This document shows positions 1 through 6,937 of a stretch of 12,395 nucleotides of DNA, one piece after another. Numbering within the stretch: the stretch's first letter is position 1; each line of letters opens with the position of its first letter. The notes below the pieces were generated by a model. That model did no database searches. It was not told the origin of the DNA and saw only the letters and a program-made list of their open reading frames with translations. The position numbers and the translations under genes are program-made. The stretch spans positions 1 to 12,395 of the forward strand of contig DGTW01000250.1 in the NCBI GenBank assembly GCA_002393835.1, in the 5' to 3' direction. This stretch comes from Treponema sp. UBA4326. GTDB lineage: Bacteria; Spirochaetota; Spirochaetia; Treponematales; Treponemataceae.

Positions 1-617
1 ACCGTAATTTTTTTGCTTTCTGTAAATTCCCCTGCTTTTTTTTGGGAAAGGCAGACAAGGGCATTGTAGACTTTTTTTGCCCTGTGACTCTCAAACATAT
101 CGTGGCAGGCAACATTGACGCTTCTCGTCTTTGTGAACAAAATGACCCCGCTGGTGTCACGATCCAGACGGTGCATTATCCCGACATAAGGGGGATTTTT
201 CGCATTGGGTTTTTCGATTTTTTGTCTTTTAAATAAAAAACGAACCACAGCATCGTGAAGGTTGTCCCGGCTTTTTACCATACCAGCCTCAGTTGGAAAA
301 TGACTTGGCTTGTTCACGACAATAATGCTCTCATCCTCAAAAAGAATGTCCTTTTCCGACACATCGTAAGCTATGTCATCAGGCTGCTTTTCAAAAAAGA
401 GCTTTTCTTCATCCAAGTGAATGAGAATTTCGCTCCCCGGCCTCAGCATAAATGCAGGAAGACGAACTTGCCTTCCGTTAACGCTCACGCTGCCGGCCAC
501 AATAAGGCGACGAATCTTACTGTTAGATATTTCGCTGCCTACTTGGGCCGGCAATTCTTCACGCAAAAATTCATTAAGAGAAATTGATTTCTTTGAGGAG
601 AGAGAAAAAGACTTCAT
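1..617 (-). CDS. RluA-family 23S/tRNA pseudouridine synthase, C-terminus beyond window
   Basis: This gene was read by translating the minus strand, and its 3' end lies outside the window; 205 complete codons are visible. Residues about 13-65 form an S4-type RNA-binding region (SKIRRLIVAGSVSVNG). The synthase domain begins near residue 92 with ILFEDESIIVVNKPS and contains the hallmark HRLDRDTSG at 149-157, in which Asp152 is the expected nucleophile for uridine isomerisation. S4 plus catalytic domain is the layout of RluC/RluD-type enzymes that modify structured RNA in the cytoplasm, but the exact target uridine cannot be told from this part. The chosen ATG at 617 lies 4 nt after the LUD stop codon. 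An AGAGG directly abuts it, which is too close for an ideal ribosome site; an in-frame TTG at 644 is the alternative. It is probably the last or near-last gene of the NhaC-LUD operon. Confidence 0.9.
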   Translation of the reverse strand, partial: MKSFSLSSKKSISLNEFLREELPAQVGSEISNSKIRRLIVAGSVSVNGRQVRLPAFMLRPGSEILIHLDEEKLFFEKQPDDIAYDVSEKDILFEDESIIVVNKPSHFPTEAGMVKSRDNLHDAVVRFLFKRQKIEKPNAKNPPYVGIMHRLDRDTSGVILFTKTRSVNVACHDMFESHRAKKVYNALVCLSQKKAGEFTESKKIT

Positions 618-621
618 CCTC

Positions 622-1191
622 TTAGTAGCCCAAATCCTGGCCAACGAGAATGATTTTTATCCTTCCCTTTGTGCGGCAAATGCGGGTCTTTACGAAGATT
701 CCGCAGATGTCTTTTTCGTCGGCAAGGGACAGTCTCTTCGCATTTTTCGGGGCTGCGATTTTAAGGGCACGCTCCTCAAGCTCAGCCTCACTTTTTACGA
801 CTTTGTTGACTCCGACCAAAGCAATGACAGAATTTGGGCCGAATGCGATTGCGGCAACCCTGTTTCCGTTTCCATCAATATTGAAAAGAACACCGTCTTC
901 ACTCAAGGCGTTGAAACTTGTAAGGAAGATGTCAGCCGTAAGTCCTTTGCGCATAAGCTCGTATTTTTCTTCCGGGGTTTTTCCAAGGCTGCGGTCGATT
1001 ACCGAGTATTTTCCATTTTTAACCCTGTCCAAAAGCCCTGACTCTTCGATTGAGACAGAACCGCCCCATGAAACACTGGAACCTTCCGGCATAAGTGCGA
1101 GAGCCTTTTCGACAGCCTCGGCTTTTGTTGGGGCATAAAAGGCATCGAAGCCTCGTTTTTTAAGGTTTTCGATTATTTTTTCTGTATCCAT
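622..1191 (-). CDS. LUD-domain protein (lactate utilisation LutC/YkgG-like, DUF162)
   Basis: This is a cytoplasmic protein of 189 residues made of a single LUD domain. The visible family signatures are SWGGS near residues 41-45, LSEDGVLFNIDGNGNRV near 97-111, the VGVNKV strand near 127-132, and the C-terminal ICGIFVKTRIC plus ILVGQDLGY ending. In LutABC operons LUD proteins belong to an iron-sulfur lactate dehydrogenase complex, but no LutA or LutB gene is next to this one, so lactate oxidation is not established. A single-domain LUD protein of unknown substrate is the safest call. The ATG at 1191 was preferred over the in-frame ATG at 1197 because AAGGAG sits 6 nt before 1191 but touches 1197. 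The gene follows the antiporter by 45 nt and precedes the pseudouridine synthase by 4 nt. Confidence 0.88.
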   Translation of the reverse strand: MDTEKIIENLKKRGFDAFYAPTKAEAVEKALALMPEGSSVSWGGSVSIEESGLLDRVKNGKYSVIDRSLGKTPEEKYELMRKGLTADIFLTSFNALSEDGVLFNIDGNGNRVAAIAFGPNSVIALVGVNKVVKSEAELEERALKIAAPKNAKRLSLADEKDICGIFVKTRICRTKGRIKIILVGQDLGY

Positions 1192-1197
1192 GAACAT

Positions 1198-1203
1198 CTC
1201 CTT
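1198..1203 (-). promoter_or_regulatory. Ribosome binding site that decides the LUD start
   Basis: The minus strand reads AAGGAG immediately before ATGTTCATG. Spacing to the second ATG (1191) is 6 nt, and to the first ATG (1197) it is zero, so the second is the likely start. Confidence 0.7.
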
Positions 1204-1240
1204 ATAAAAGCTCCGCCTTAGTGACCTTGAAGCTTTTTAT
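1204..1240 (-). other. Inverted repeat between the antiporter and LUD genes
   Basis: On the minus strand ATAAAAAGCT (1240-1231) can pair with AGCTTTTAT (1212-1204) with one bulged A, around an 18-nt loop. The left arm overlaps the antiporter stop codon and the right arm abuts the LUD Shine-Dalgarno. There is no following T-run, so it does not look like an intrinsic terminator. It could affect ribosome access or mRNA processing, or be chance in AT-rich sequence. Confidence 0.35.
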
Positions 1241-2748
1241 TTAGCGGCAAATTTTTTCTTTAGGACAAGCAAGCTTGCGACCAGAAGAATGATTCCCATG
1301 AGCCACGAAATGATTCCGCTGGCGAAAATTCCAAGTGCCTGGGTGAAGCCTGCTACAATGTAAGTGACGAAGGAAACGCCACAAACCGTAATGGCATAAG
1401 GAAGCTGGGTTGAGACATGGTTGACATGCTCACACTGGGCACCGGCACTTGCCATAATCGTTGTGTCGCTGATTGGCGAACAATGATCTCCGGCAACGGC
1501 ACCTGCCATACATGCTGAGATTGAGATGATTCGAAGAGGGTCTTCGCTTCCTGGGAAAACGGCGATACAGATTGGTATGAGGATGCCGAAAGTTCCCCAG
1601 CTGGTTCCCGTTGCAAAAGCCAGAAAGGCTGAGATTACGAAGATGATGGCGGGGAGGAAATTCTGGAAGCCTTTTGCGCTGCCTTCCACGAGACCGGCCA
1701 CATACTTTGCGGCTCCGAGAGAATCTGTCATGGCCTTAAGAGTCCATGCAAGTGTGAGGATTAAAATCGCCGGAACCATTGCCTTGAATCCGTCTGGAAT
1801 GCAAGTCATGCAGTCCTTGAATGAAATTACCCTGCGGATCTGGTAAATGACAATGGTAAGGAGCAGGGCCGCGAATGAGCCGATTACGAGGCCAACAGAA
1901 GCATCGCTGTTTGCAAAGGCATCGATGAAGTTTTTGTGCTCCTCACCGCTGGCGAAGAAACCGCCTGTGTAAATCATGCCCATGGTACAGAGAATGATGA
2001 GGCTTGCGATTGGGAAAACGAGATCAAAGACCTTGCCACGAGTGGAAACTTCTTCTTCAATGTCTTCGTTCATGTTCTCACGGCTTTTCTCAAATTTTGC
2101 CATGGGGCCGAATTCAAAATTCATGAATATAAGGAGGAACATCATGCCAATAGTGAAGAAGGCATAGAAGTTAAATGGAATTGCCTTGCAGAAGAGGGCA
2201 AGACCGTTCTCTCCCTCACTTACGAAACCTGCGACAGCCGCAGCCCATGAAGAAATTGGCGCTATGATACAGACAGGAGCCGCAGTGGCATCAATGAGAT
2301 AAGCGAGCTTTTCTCTTGAAACTTTGTATTTTTTCGTGATTGGCCGCATTACCGAGCCTACCGTAAGACAGTTGAAGTAGTCATCAATAAAAATAAGCAC
2401 GCCGAGACAAACTGTGGCAACCTGGGCTCCAAGTTTTGACTTTATGTGCTTTTTTGCCCACTCACCAAAGGCCTGAGAACCGCCAGCCTTGTTCATAAGG
2501 GCAACCATAGCGCCTAAAACGACAAGAAAAACAAGAATGCCCACATTCCATGAATCAGAAAGCTGCTTAATCATTCCGTCATTGAAAACATGGGTGAAAA
2601 AACCTGTAAAACCAGAGCTGGCGTCAATGGCAAAAAAAGCACCGCCTATTAAGATTCCGATAAAAAGGGAAGAATACACTTCCTTTGTGATGAGTGCCAG
2701 TGCAATGGCTACGATTGGAGGCACAAGAGAGAAAAATGTTCCCGTCAT
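1237..2748 (-). CDS. NhaC-family Na+/H+ antiporter, inner membrane
   Basis: This is a 503-residue polytopic membrane protein with roughly ten to twelve hydrophobic segments and a lysine-rich C-terminus (LKKKFAAK). Conserved NhaC-family stretches are FIDDYFNCLTVGSVMRP (about 120-136) with the paired Asp122/Asp123, LIDATAAPVCIIAPISSW (151-168), FATGTSWGTFG (378-388) and GDHCSPISDTT (420-430). The charged residues within these are the expected ion-binding candidates. A charged cytoplasmic loop (219-240) separates two halves of related style. The length is typical for the family, which exchanges sodium for protons or, in some members, couples ion movement to uptake or exchange of organic acids, so the exact substrate is open. 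The ATG at 2748 has an AAGGAAAG ribosome site. It starts 3 nt after the 56-residue gene and is almost certainly co-transcribed with it. Confidence 0.94.
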   Translation of the reverse strand: MTGTFFSLVPPIVAIALALITKEVYSSLFIGILIGGAFFAIDASSGFTGFFTHVFNDGMIKQLSDSWNVGILVFLVVLGAMVALMNKAGGSQAFGEWAKKHIKSKLGAQVATVCLGVLIFIDDYFNCLTVGSVMRPITKKYKVSREKLAYLIDATAAPVCIIAPISSWAAAVAGFVSEGENGLALFCKAIPFNFYAFFTIGMMFLLIFMNFEFGPMAKFEKSRENMNEDIEEEVSTRGKVFDLVFPIASLIILCTMGMIYTGGFFASGEEHKNFIDAFANSDASVGLVIGSFAALLLTIVIYQIRRVISFKDCMTCIPDGFKAMVPAILILTLAWTLKAMTDSLGAAKYVAGLVEGSAKGFQNFLPAIIFVISAFLAFATGTSWGTFGILIPICIAVFPGSEDPLRIISISACMAGAVAGDHCSPISDTTIMASAGAQCEHVNHVSTQLPYAITVCGVSFVTYIVAGFTQALGIFASGIISWLMGIILLVASLLVLKKKFAAK

Positions 2749-2751
2749 AAT

Positions 2752-2922
2752 TTACTTTCCTTCCTTCGCGAGAGATTTAAAGTCTGTTTTCAGGGGATTT
2801 TCTATGCCATCATTCTCAAGTTTTTCGAGTACGGCAATGGCATAATTCAGCTTATCCAGTGAATTTGGAGCGCAGTATGTTTTTATTTGTATGAGCGCAT
2901 CAATTACACTTTTATTTGTCAT
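2752..2922 (-). CDS. Small hypothetical protein (56 aa) leading the antiporter operon
   Basis: I do not recognise this family. The product is a soluble-looking 56-residue protein, starting MTNKSVIDAL and ending LAKEGK, with no signal peptide or membrane segment. Residues 4-14 and 21-35 look amphipathic and helical (LDKLNYAIAVLEKLE), followed by a polar tail containing NPLKTDF. The ATG at 2922 was chosen because GGAGG lies 5 nt upstream; the in-frame ATG at 2934 overlaps that ribosome site and would leave it unused. The strong ribosome site, clean reading frame and 3-nt gap to the antiporter start support a real gene, presumably translated together with the antiporter. Whether it acts on the antiporter is only a guess from position. 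Confidence 0.7.
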   Translation of the reverse strand: MTNKSVIDALIQIKTYCAPNSLDKLNYAIAVLEKLENDGIENPLKTDFKSLAKEGK

Positions 2923-2927
2923 AAAGA

Positions 2928-2932
2928 CCTCC
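2928..2932 (-). promoter_or_regulatory. Ribosome binding site of the 56-aa gene
   Basis: GGAGG on the minus strand, 5 nt before the ATG at 2922. It selects this start over the overlapping upstream ATG at 2934. Confidence 0.75.
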
Positions 2933-2955
2933 ATTACTTTTTTTATTGTCTTTAA

Positions 2956-2984
2956 AGATTAGCACAGTTTTTGGAATAATTCTA
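2956..2984 (-). promoter_or_regulatory. Candidate sigma-70-type promoter of the antiporter operon
   Basis: The 78-nt AT-rich gap between the OppF-like stop codon and the 56-aa gene is the only non-coding gap of note in the window. On the minus strand it contains TGCTAATCT, an extended -10-like element (TAATCT at 2961-2956), 17 nt downstream of TAGAAT (2984-2979) as a weak -35. The predicted leader would be about 25-30 nt. Each hexamer matches consensus at only about half the positions, so the location is plausible rather than certain. Confidence 0.3.
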
Positions 2985-3000
2985 TAAAAGAATCAAAATT

Positions 3001-3990
3001 TTACTGAAGCCAGCATCTCACCTTGTGACCATCATCAATTTCCTTCCACTCAGGAATTTCCTGGAGACATTTTTCGCTCGCATGGGGACAACGATGGGCA
3101 AAGGGGCAGCCGTGAAGGCTTTCAAGACTGCTTTTAACTTCTCCCTGATTTAAGCCCGATGAAGAATTATCGCTTCCAGAGAAGAGCAATTTCGTGTAGG
3201 GATGGCAGGCCGTCTTGTAAAGGTCTGAGGCAGGAGCCTCCTCAACCAAAAGTCCCCTGTACATGACTCCGATTGTGTCGCAGAAATAGCAGGAAACCCT
3301 TAAATCGTGGGCAATAAAAAGGAAAGAGATTCCCCTTTTTTCCCGTATATCCTGCAAAAGATTTAAAATCTGGCTCTGAACGCTTACATCCAGGGCACTC
3401 ACAACCTCGTCACAGAACATGACCTCAGGCTTCATAATCAGGGAGCGGGCAATGGAGATTCTCTGGCGCTGACCGCCGGAAAATTCACTGGGACGCTTCT
3501 CCAAGTCCAAGGGATCCAGGCCAACCTCTTCCATGATTTGACAAGCCTCCTCCCTGGCGACCGCCTTTCCGGGCCAACATGTGGAATATTTATAGCTGGC
3601 CGTAAGGATATTAAAAACCGTCATGCGGGGATTAAGCGAGCGGGAAGGATCCTGAAAGACATACTTGATTTTTTCCCGGTAAGAGCGAAGCTCCCTACGG
3701 TTGAAATTCAAAATGTTTAACCTCTTGCCAATTTCGGATTCGGTCACCCCACTTTCCTTTGGCCTGTACCAGATTGCCCCTCCGTCTGCCTTGTACATGC
3801 GTACCAACATTCTGGCCGTGGTAGTTTTTCCGCAACCGCTTTCCCCGACAAGGCCATAAGTTTTTCCCCTCTCGATTCCAAAAGAAATGTCATTAACGGC
3901 ATAAACAAAACGGTCTTGCCGCGCAAAAAAACCGGCCTCAAGAGTAAATTTTTTCGTAAGATGCTCAGCTTGAATAATGTAATCAGGCAT
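3001..3990 (-). CDS. Oligopeptide/dipeptide ABC transporter ATP-binding protein (OppF/DppF-like), orphan
   Basis: This is a 329-residue nucleotide-binding subunit that would energise an inner-membrane peptide-type importer. The visible elements are Walker A GESGCGKTT (49-57), Q-loop Gln113 in VFQDPSRSLNPR, ABC signature SGGQRQR (171-177), Walker B ending in Asp194-Glu195, D-loop SALD (198-201) and H-loop His228. The C-terminal oligopeptide-transporter extension carries HPYTKLL and four cysteines (295, 301, 308, 326) in the spacing common to Opp/Dpp ATPases. All catalytic elements are intact. The ATG at 3990 follows AGGGG by 5 nt and overlaps the upstream prs-like gene by 8 nt; an in-frame TTG at 4011 is less likely. 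No OppD, permease or binding-protein gene is in the window, so the partner must be elsewhere if this is a transporter subunit. Confidence 0.92.
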   Translation of the reverse strand: MPDYIIQAEHLTKKFTLEAGFFARQDRFVYAVNDISFGIERGKTYGLVGESGCGKTTTARMLVRMYKADGGAIWYRPKESGVTESEIGKRLNILNFNRRELRSYREKIKYVFQDPSRSLNPRMTVFNILTASYKYSTCWPGKAVAREEACQIMEEVGLDPLDLEKRPSEFSGGQRQRISIARSLIMKPEVMFCDEVVSALDVSVQSQILNLLQDIREKRGISFLFIAHDLRVSCYFCDTIGVMYRGLLVEEAPASDLYKTACHPYTKLLFSGSDNSSSGLNQGEVKSSLESLHGCPFAHRCPHASEKCLQEIPEWKEIDDGHKVRCWLQ

Positions 3991-5077
3991 TTTTTCCCCT
4001 GTAAATCTCAACCATTTCTTTGATTCGCTCTGCCGGCCGTGAAATTTCCGTCATAGAGCCGCCCCTGTTTAGATTGTCAATGATTGCCGCCACATAACGG
4101 TTCATTCCCACTGAAAAATACCAGTCTTTTTGCAGAAGCTCAGGCTTTTGGTAAATAAGATTAGTGGTGAAAACCCTGTCAAAAAGACCTTGCGAGTATG
4201 CGCTGTCAAATTTCTCAAAGCCATTAGTGAAAAGGCCAAATGTGGCGAAAACAAAGACTCTTGCCGCCCCCCTGTCTTTCAGCTGTTTTGCGACATCAAT
4301 AATGCTGCCGCCAGAAGATATCATGTCGTCAACTACGATTACATCCTTGCCTTCAACAGACTCACCGCAAAAATCATGGGCGATTATTGGATTCATGCCA
4401 TCGACGATTGTACTGTAGTCCCGCCTTTTGTAGAACATACCGATGTTAACGCCAAAAATCGACGCAAGGAAAACCACCCTCTGGGTAGCGCCTTCATCCG
4501 GGGAAATGAACATCATGTGCTCGGTGTCAATTTTCAAGTCTTCGTATTCAGTAAGAAGGGCCTGGGTAAACTGCAGGGCCGGAGAGACATCCTCAAAACC
4601 GCTGAAGGGAATGGCATTCTGTACCCGAGAATCGTGGGCATCAAAAGTGATGATGTCATGGACTCCCATGTTCTCCAGCTCCTGAAGCATCATGGCACAA
4701 TCCAAAGATTCCCGTCCCGTCCTGCGGTGCTGCCGGCTTTCATACAAAAAAGGCATAATTACGGTGATGCGGCCTGCCTTGCCGTTACAAGCCGCTATGA
4801 CCCGCTTTAAATCCTGAAAATGGTCATCGGGCGACATACGGTTTGTAATGCCGTCCATTTTGTAGCTTACGGAAGGATTGCAGACATCCACAAGCACATA
4901 AATATCCCTGTCACGGACTGATTCCATGACAATGCCCTTTGCCTCTCCGCTTCCGAAACGGGGGCACTGAGCTGGAACCAGAAAATGCTCTCCTCCCCGC
5001 CAGCCGCTAAGGATAGCGTCAATTTGTTGACCAGCATTTCTAGCTGATTCAAGGGCGATTATTCCTAATTTCTGCAT
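3983..5077 (-). CDS. prs: Ribose-phosphate pyrophosphokinase (PRPP synthetase), long divergent type
   Basis: The predicted enzyme converts ribose 5-phosphate and ATP to PRPP and AMP in the cytoplasm, feeding nucleotide, histidine and tryptophan synthesis. The PRPP/ribose-phosphate loop VVDDMISSGGS is at 248-258. The region FGSGEAKG (41-48) corresponds to the ATP-site FSDGE of ordinary enzymes, and RQHRRTGRESLD (115-126) to the conserved ARQDRR stretch. DAHD with His148 matches the catalytic DLH region, and MFYKRRDY (214-221) matches the flexible loop whose Lys217 should be catalytic. At 364 residues it is about 45-50 longer than classical Prs, with extra sequence at the N-terminus, around 65-90 and near the C-terminus. 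GGAG lies 7 nt before the ATG at 5077. The gene follows the cyclase by 12 nt. The enzyme class is well supported; allosteric behaviour may differ from classical forms. Confidence 0.9.
   Translation of the reverse strand: MQKLGIIALESARNAGQQIDAILSGWRGGEHFLVPAQCPRFGSGEAKGIVMESVRDRDIYVLVDVCNPSVSYKMDGITNRMSPDDHFQDLKRVIAACNGKAGRITVIMPFLYESRQHRRTGRESLDCAMMLQELENMGVHDIITFDAHDSRVQNAIPFSGFEDVSPALQFTQALLTEYEDLKIDTEHMMFISPDEGATQRVVFLASIFGVNIGMFYKRRDYSTIVDGMNPIIAHDFCGESVEGKDVIVVDDMISSGGSIIDVAKQLKDRGAARVFVFATFGLFTNGFEKFDSAYSQGLFDRVFTTNLIYQKPELLQKDWYFSVGMNRYVAAIIDNLNRGGSMTEISRPAERIKEMVEIYRGKNA
3996..4000 (-). promoter_or_regulatory. Ribosome binding site of the OppF-like gene
   Basis: AGGGG on the minus strand, 5 nt before the ATG at 3990 and lying inside the end of the prs-like gene. 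It argues against the upstream TTG at 4011 as the start. Confidence 0.65.
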
Positions 5078-5089
5078 GTTGAATCTCCA

Positions 5090-6937
5090 TTATTTTGTTA
5101 AGAATGCAATTGCTCCGTCCCAGTTTTCTGGCGGATTTTTTATGAATTCCTCACATCTAGAAAGCATAAGTTTTGCGGCCTTGTCTTCGCTGACGAAAGT
5201 TAAGGCCTTGGTAAAATAGTCTTTCGCAAGATTCCAAATTCCCTGCTTGTACAAGTCCATGCCCTTGACATAGGCATCTTTGTAGGGGACAGGAAATTCC
5301 TCTTCGCTTCGGTCGACGGCATAAACCGGCACGGCATTTTTTTTACCCTTTACCCTAACATCGTCCAAGTGCCTGAAAGAGAAGGCAGCTTCGCCGGCAT
5401 CCTCAAGCACGCTTTCACTGACAATAATCTGACTGCCGTAGGTTTTGGTAAGGCCTTCCAGACGGCTCGCAAGGTTTACATTGTCGCCGATTACGGAATA
5501 GTCGGTTTTGTCCTTGGAGCCGATTGAGCCGACAATGACATCACCGTAATGGATTCCGATGCCAATTTCAAATTTCATTCCGTCGGGCAAGACAAGATCC
5601 CCTAGTTCCACAGAATCTAGTGCCTCCCTCATCTCATAAGCCGCAGAAACAGCCCGGCGGCAATTGTCCTCATAGCTGACGGGAGTGCCAAATTCGGCCA
5701 TGATGGCATCCCCTATGAATTTATCGATAGTGCCGCCGTGCTTCTTGATGATTTCTACCATAGTCGAAAAATAGCGGTTAAGGAAGGCGACGAGTACATC
5801 AGGCTTGTTTTTTTCACTTATATTCGTGAATGAGCGTATATCGCTGAAAAGAATGGCGACAGCCCTGGTCTCGCCGACACCAAGCTTATCCCCGGAATCG
5901 TCCGCCTGCATTACCAGGCTGTCGATAATCTGCTCTGGCACGAAGCGACTGAAAGCACGGCGAATTCTTTTTTCAAAGAACATGTTCTTTTTGACCGTGA
6001 GAGCCTTGTCGAAAATGGCAGCTGTATTTCTGACGCATGAAACGAAGAAATTCCGCTTTTCGCTCATTATGTTTCCCTCGCTGACAATATGAACGGTTCC
6101 AAATCTCTCGCTGTCCGACGGACTCTTTAAAGTCTCACTCTCGTAACTTGAAAGTCGAACCCTCCTGCTGTAAAAGCGATCAAGTCGGGCTTCCGTAGCC
6201 AGTCTTTTCGGCCTTATTTTTGTGTCGCTGTAATTGACCTGAACCTTGCCGAAATCATCCTGACAGACAGTGAGAAAATCGGCTATGTCCTTTACCTCCA
6301 TGTTCTCAGAACTGACAAAGTAGCCGTGGGGTCCGTCATTTTCCAGAATATAAATTGCGGCCATAGGAACTTCACAAACTTCTGCAATGAGAAGGAGAAA
6401 TGATTTGACTATATTCTCGATGTTCTCAAGGTTATCAATCAACTCAATCAGACTGGAAAACATGGCATTTTTGCGCTCCTCCCAGTGAAGAATCTCGGCA
6501 GTTTTAAGGAAAAGATAGCCATCGCTGAATTCATTCCTTGCTTTATCAATGATTTCATAATCGATTTTCGGCTCGGCTATTTCCGCAAGGGCATTGACCC
6601 TCTTTACGAAAGTTTTTGGATCGAGCTGAACGAAAGCCGTTGCCCCGCATTCACGGGCAAAAACTTCATCAAGGGGGGCCGGGAAATTCGCATAGATTCC
6701 GATTATCAAATCCTCGAAGGGCTCCATGGCACGCAGGATTTTCACGATTTCAAAACTTCTTGGCTGCTGAATGCCGGAATTAAGCAGGAACAAATCAGGC
6801 TGGAAATCAAAGAGAGCAGAAAAGGCCTCCCGACCGCTACTGACAAAACGAAGGCTGTAAGCGTCACCAGAGAGGATTTTGGCAAATATTTTCTGTAATG
6901 TGGTTGAAGTCTCAAGTATAAGGATTTTTTTGCCCAT
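5090..6937 (-). CDS. Class III adenylate/guanylate cyclase with N-terminal receiver-like and GAF-like domains
   Basis: This 615-residue soluble signalling enzyme is predicted to make cAMP from ATP. Residues 3-118 resemble a response-regulator receiver, but Asn53 replaces the phospho-accepting Asp and Glu9-Thr10 replaces the acidic pair. Residues about 172-312 resemble a GAF domain (IVKSFLLLIAEVCEVPMAAIYIL). After a linker, the cyclase domain (about 355-540) contains FSDIRSFT with metal ligand Asp366, KFIGDAIMAEFG with Lys406 and second metal ligand Asp410, and YSVIGDNVNLASRLE with Ser481, Asn488 and Arg492. The Lys plus Ser/Thr pair is typical of class IIIb adenylate cyclases, so catalysis should be intact and ATP is favoured. 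A TPR-like tail (about 553-600) follows the usual VKGKK segment. The gene overlaps the cheA stop by one base (TAATG) with AGGAG 7 nt upstream, implying coupled translation. Confidence 0.93.
   Translation of the reverse strand: MGKKILILETSTTLQKIFAKILSGDAYSLRFVSSGREAFSALFDFQPDLFLLNSGIQQPRSFEIVKILRAMEPFEDLIIGIYANFPAPLDEVFARECGATAFVQLDPKTFVKRVNALAEIAEPKIDYEIIDKARNEFSDGYLFLKTAEILHWEERKNAMFSSLIELIDNLENIENIVKSFLLLIAEVCEVPMAAIYILENDGPHGYFVSSENMEVKDIADFLTVCQDDFGKVQVNYSDTKIRPKRLATEARLDRFYSRRVRLSSYESETLKSPSDSERFGTVHIVSEGNIMSEKRNFFVSCVRNTAAIFDKALTVKKNMFFEKRIRRAFSRFVPEQIIDSLVMQADDSGDKLGVGETRAVAILFSDIRSFTNISEKNKPDVLVAFLNRYFSTMVEIIKKHGGTIDKFIGDAIMAEFGTPVSYEDNCRRAVSAAYEMREALDSVELGDLVLPDGMKFEIGIGIHYGDVIVGSIGSKDKTDYSVIGDNVNLASRLEGLTKTYGSQIIVSESVLEDAGEAAFSFRHLDDVRVKGKKNAVPVYAVDRSEEEFPVPYKDAYVKGMDLYKQGIWNLAKDYFTKALTFVSEDKAAKLMLSRCEEFIKNPPENWDGAIAFLTK

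Noticed and set aside
421..1041. 206-codon open frame on the plus strand
   Set aside because: It lies antisense to the pseudouridine synthase and LUD genes, both of which carry clear family motifs; the translated product has no recognisable pattern.
2970..3000. Possible terminator after the OppF-like gene
   Set aside because: Only an AT-only stem of about five pairs (ATTCT/AGAAT) is present, with no GC-rich stem followed by a T-run; too weak to call.
4130..4810. 226-codon open frame on the plus strand
   Set aside because: It is antisense to the PRPP synthetase, whose motifs are intact; it looks like a frame kept open by the codon pattern of the real gene.
6485..6898. 137-codon open frame on the plus strand
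   Set aside because: Antisense to the receiver-like part of the cyclase gene; no motif and no convincing ribosome site.
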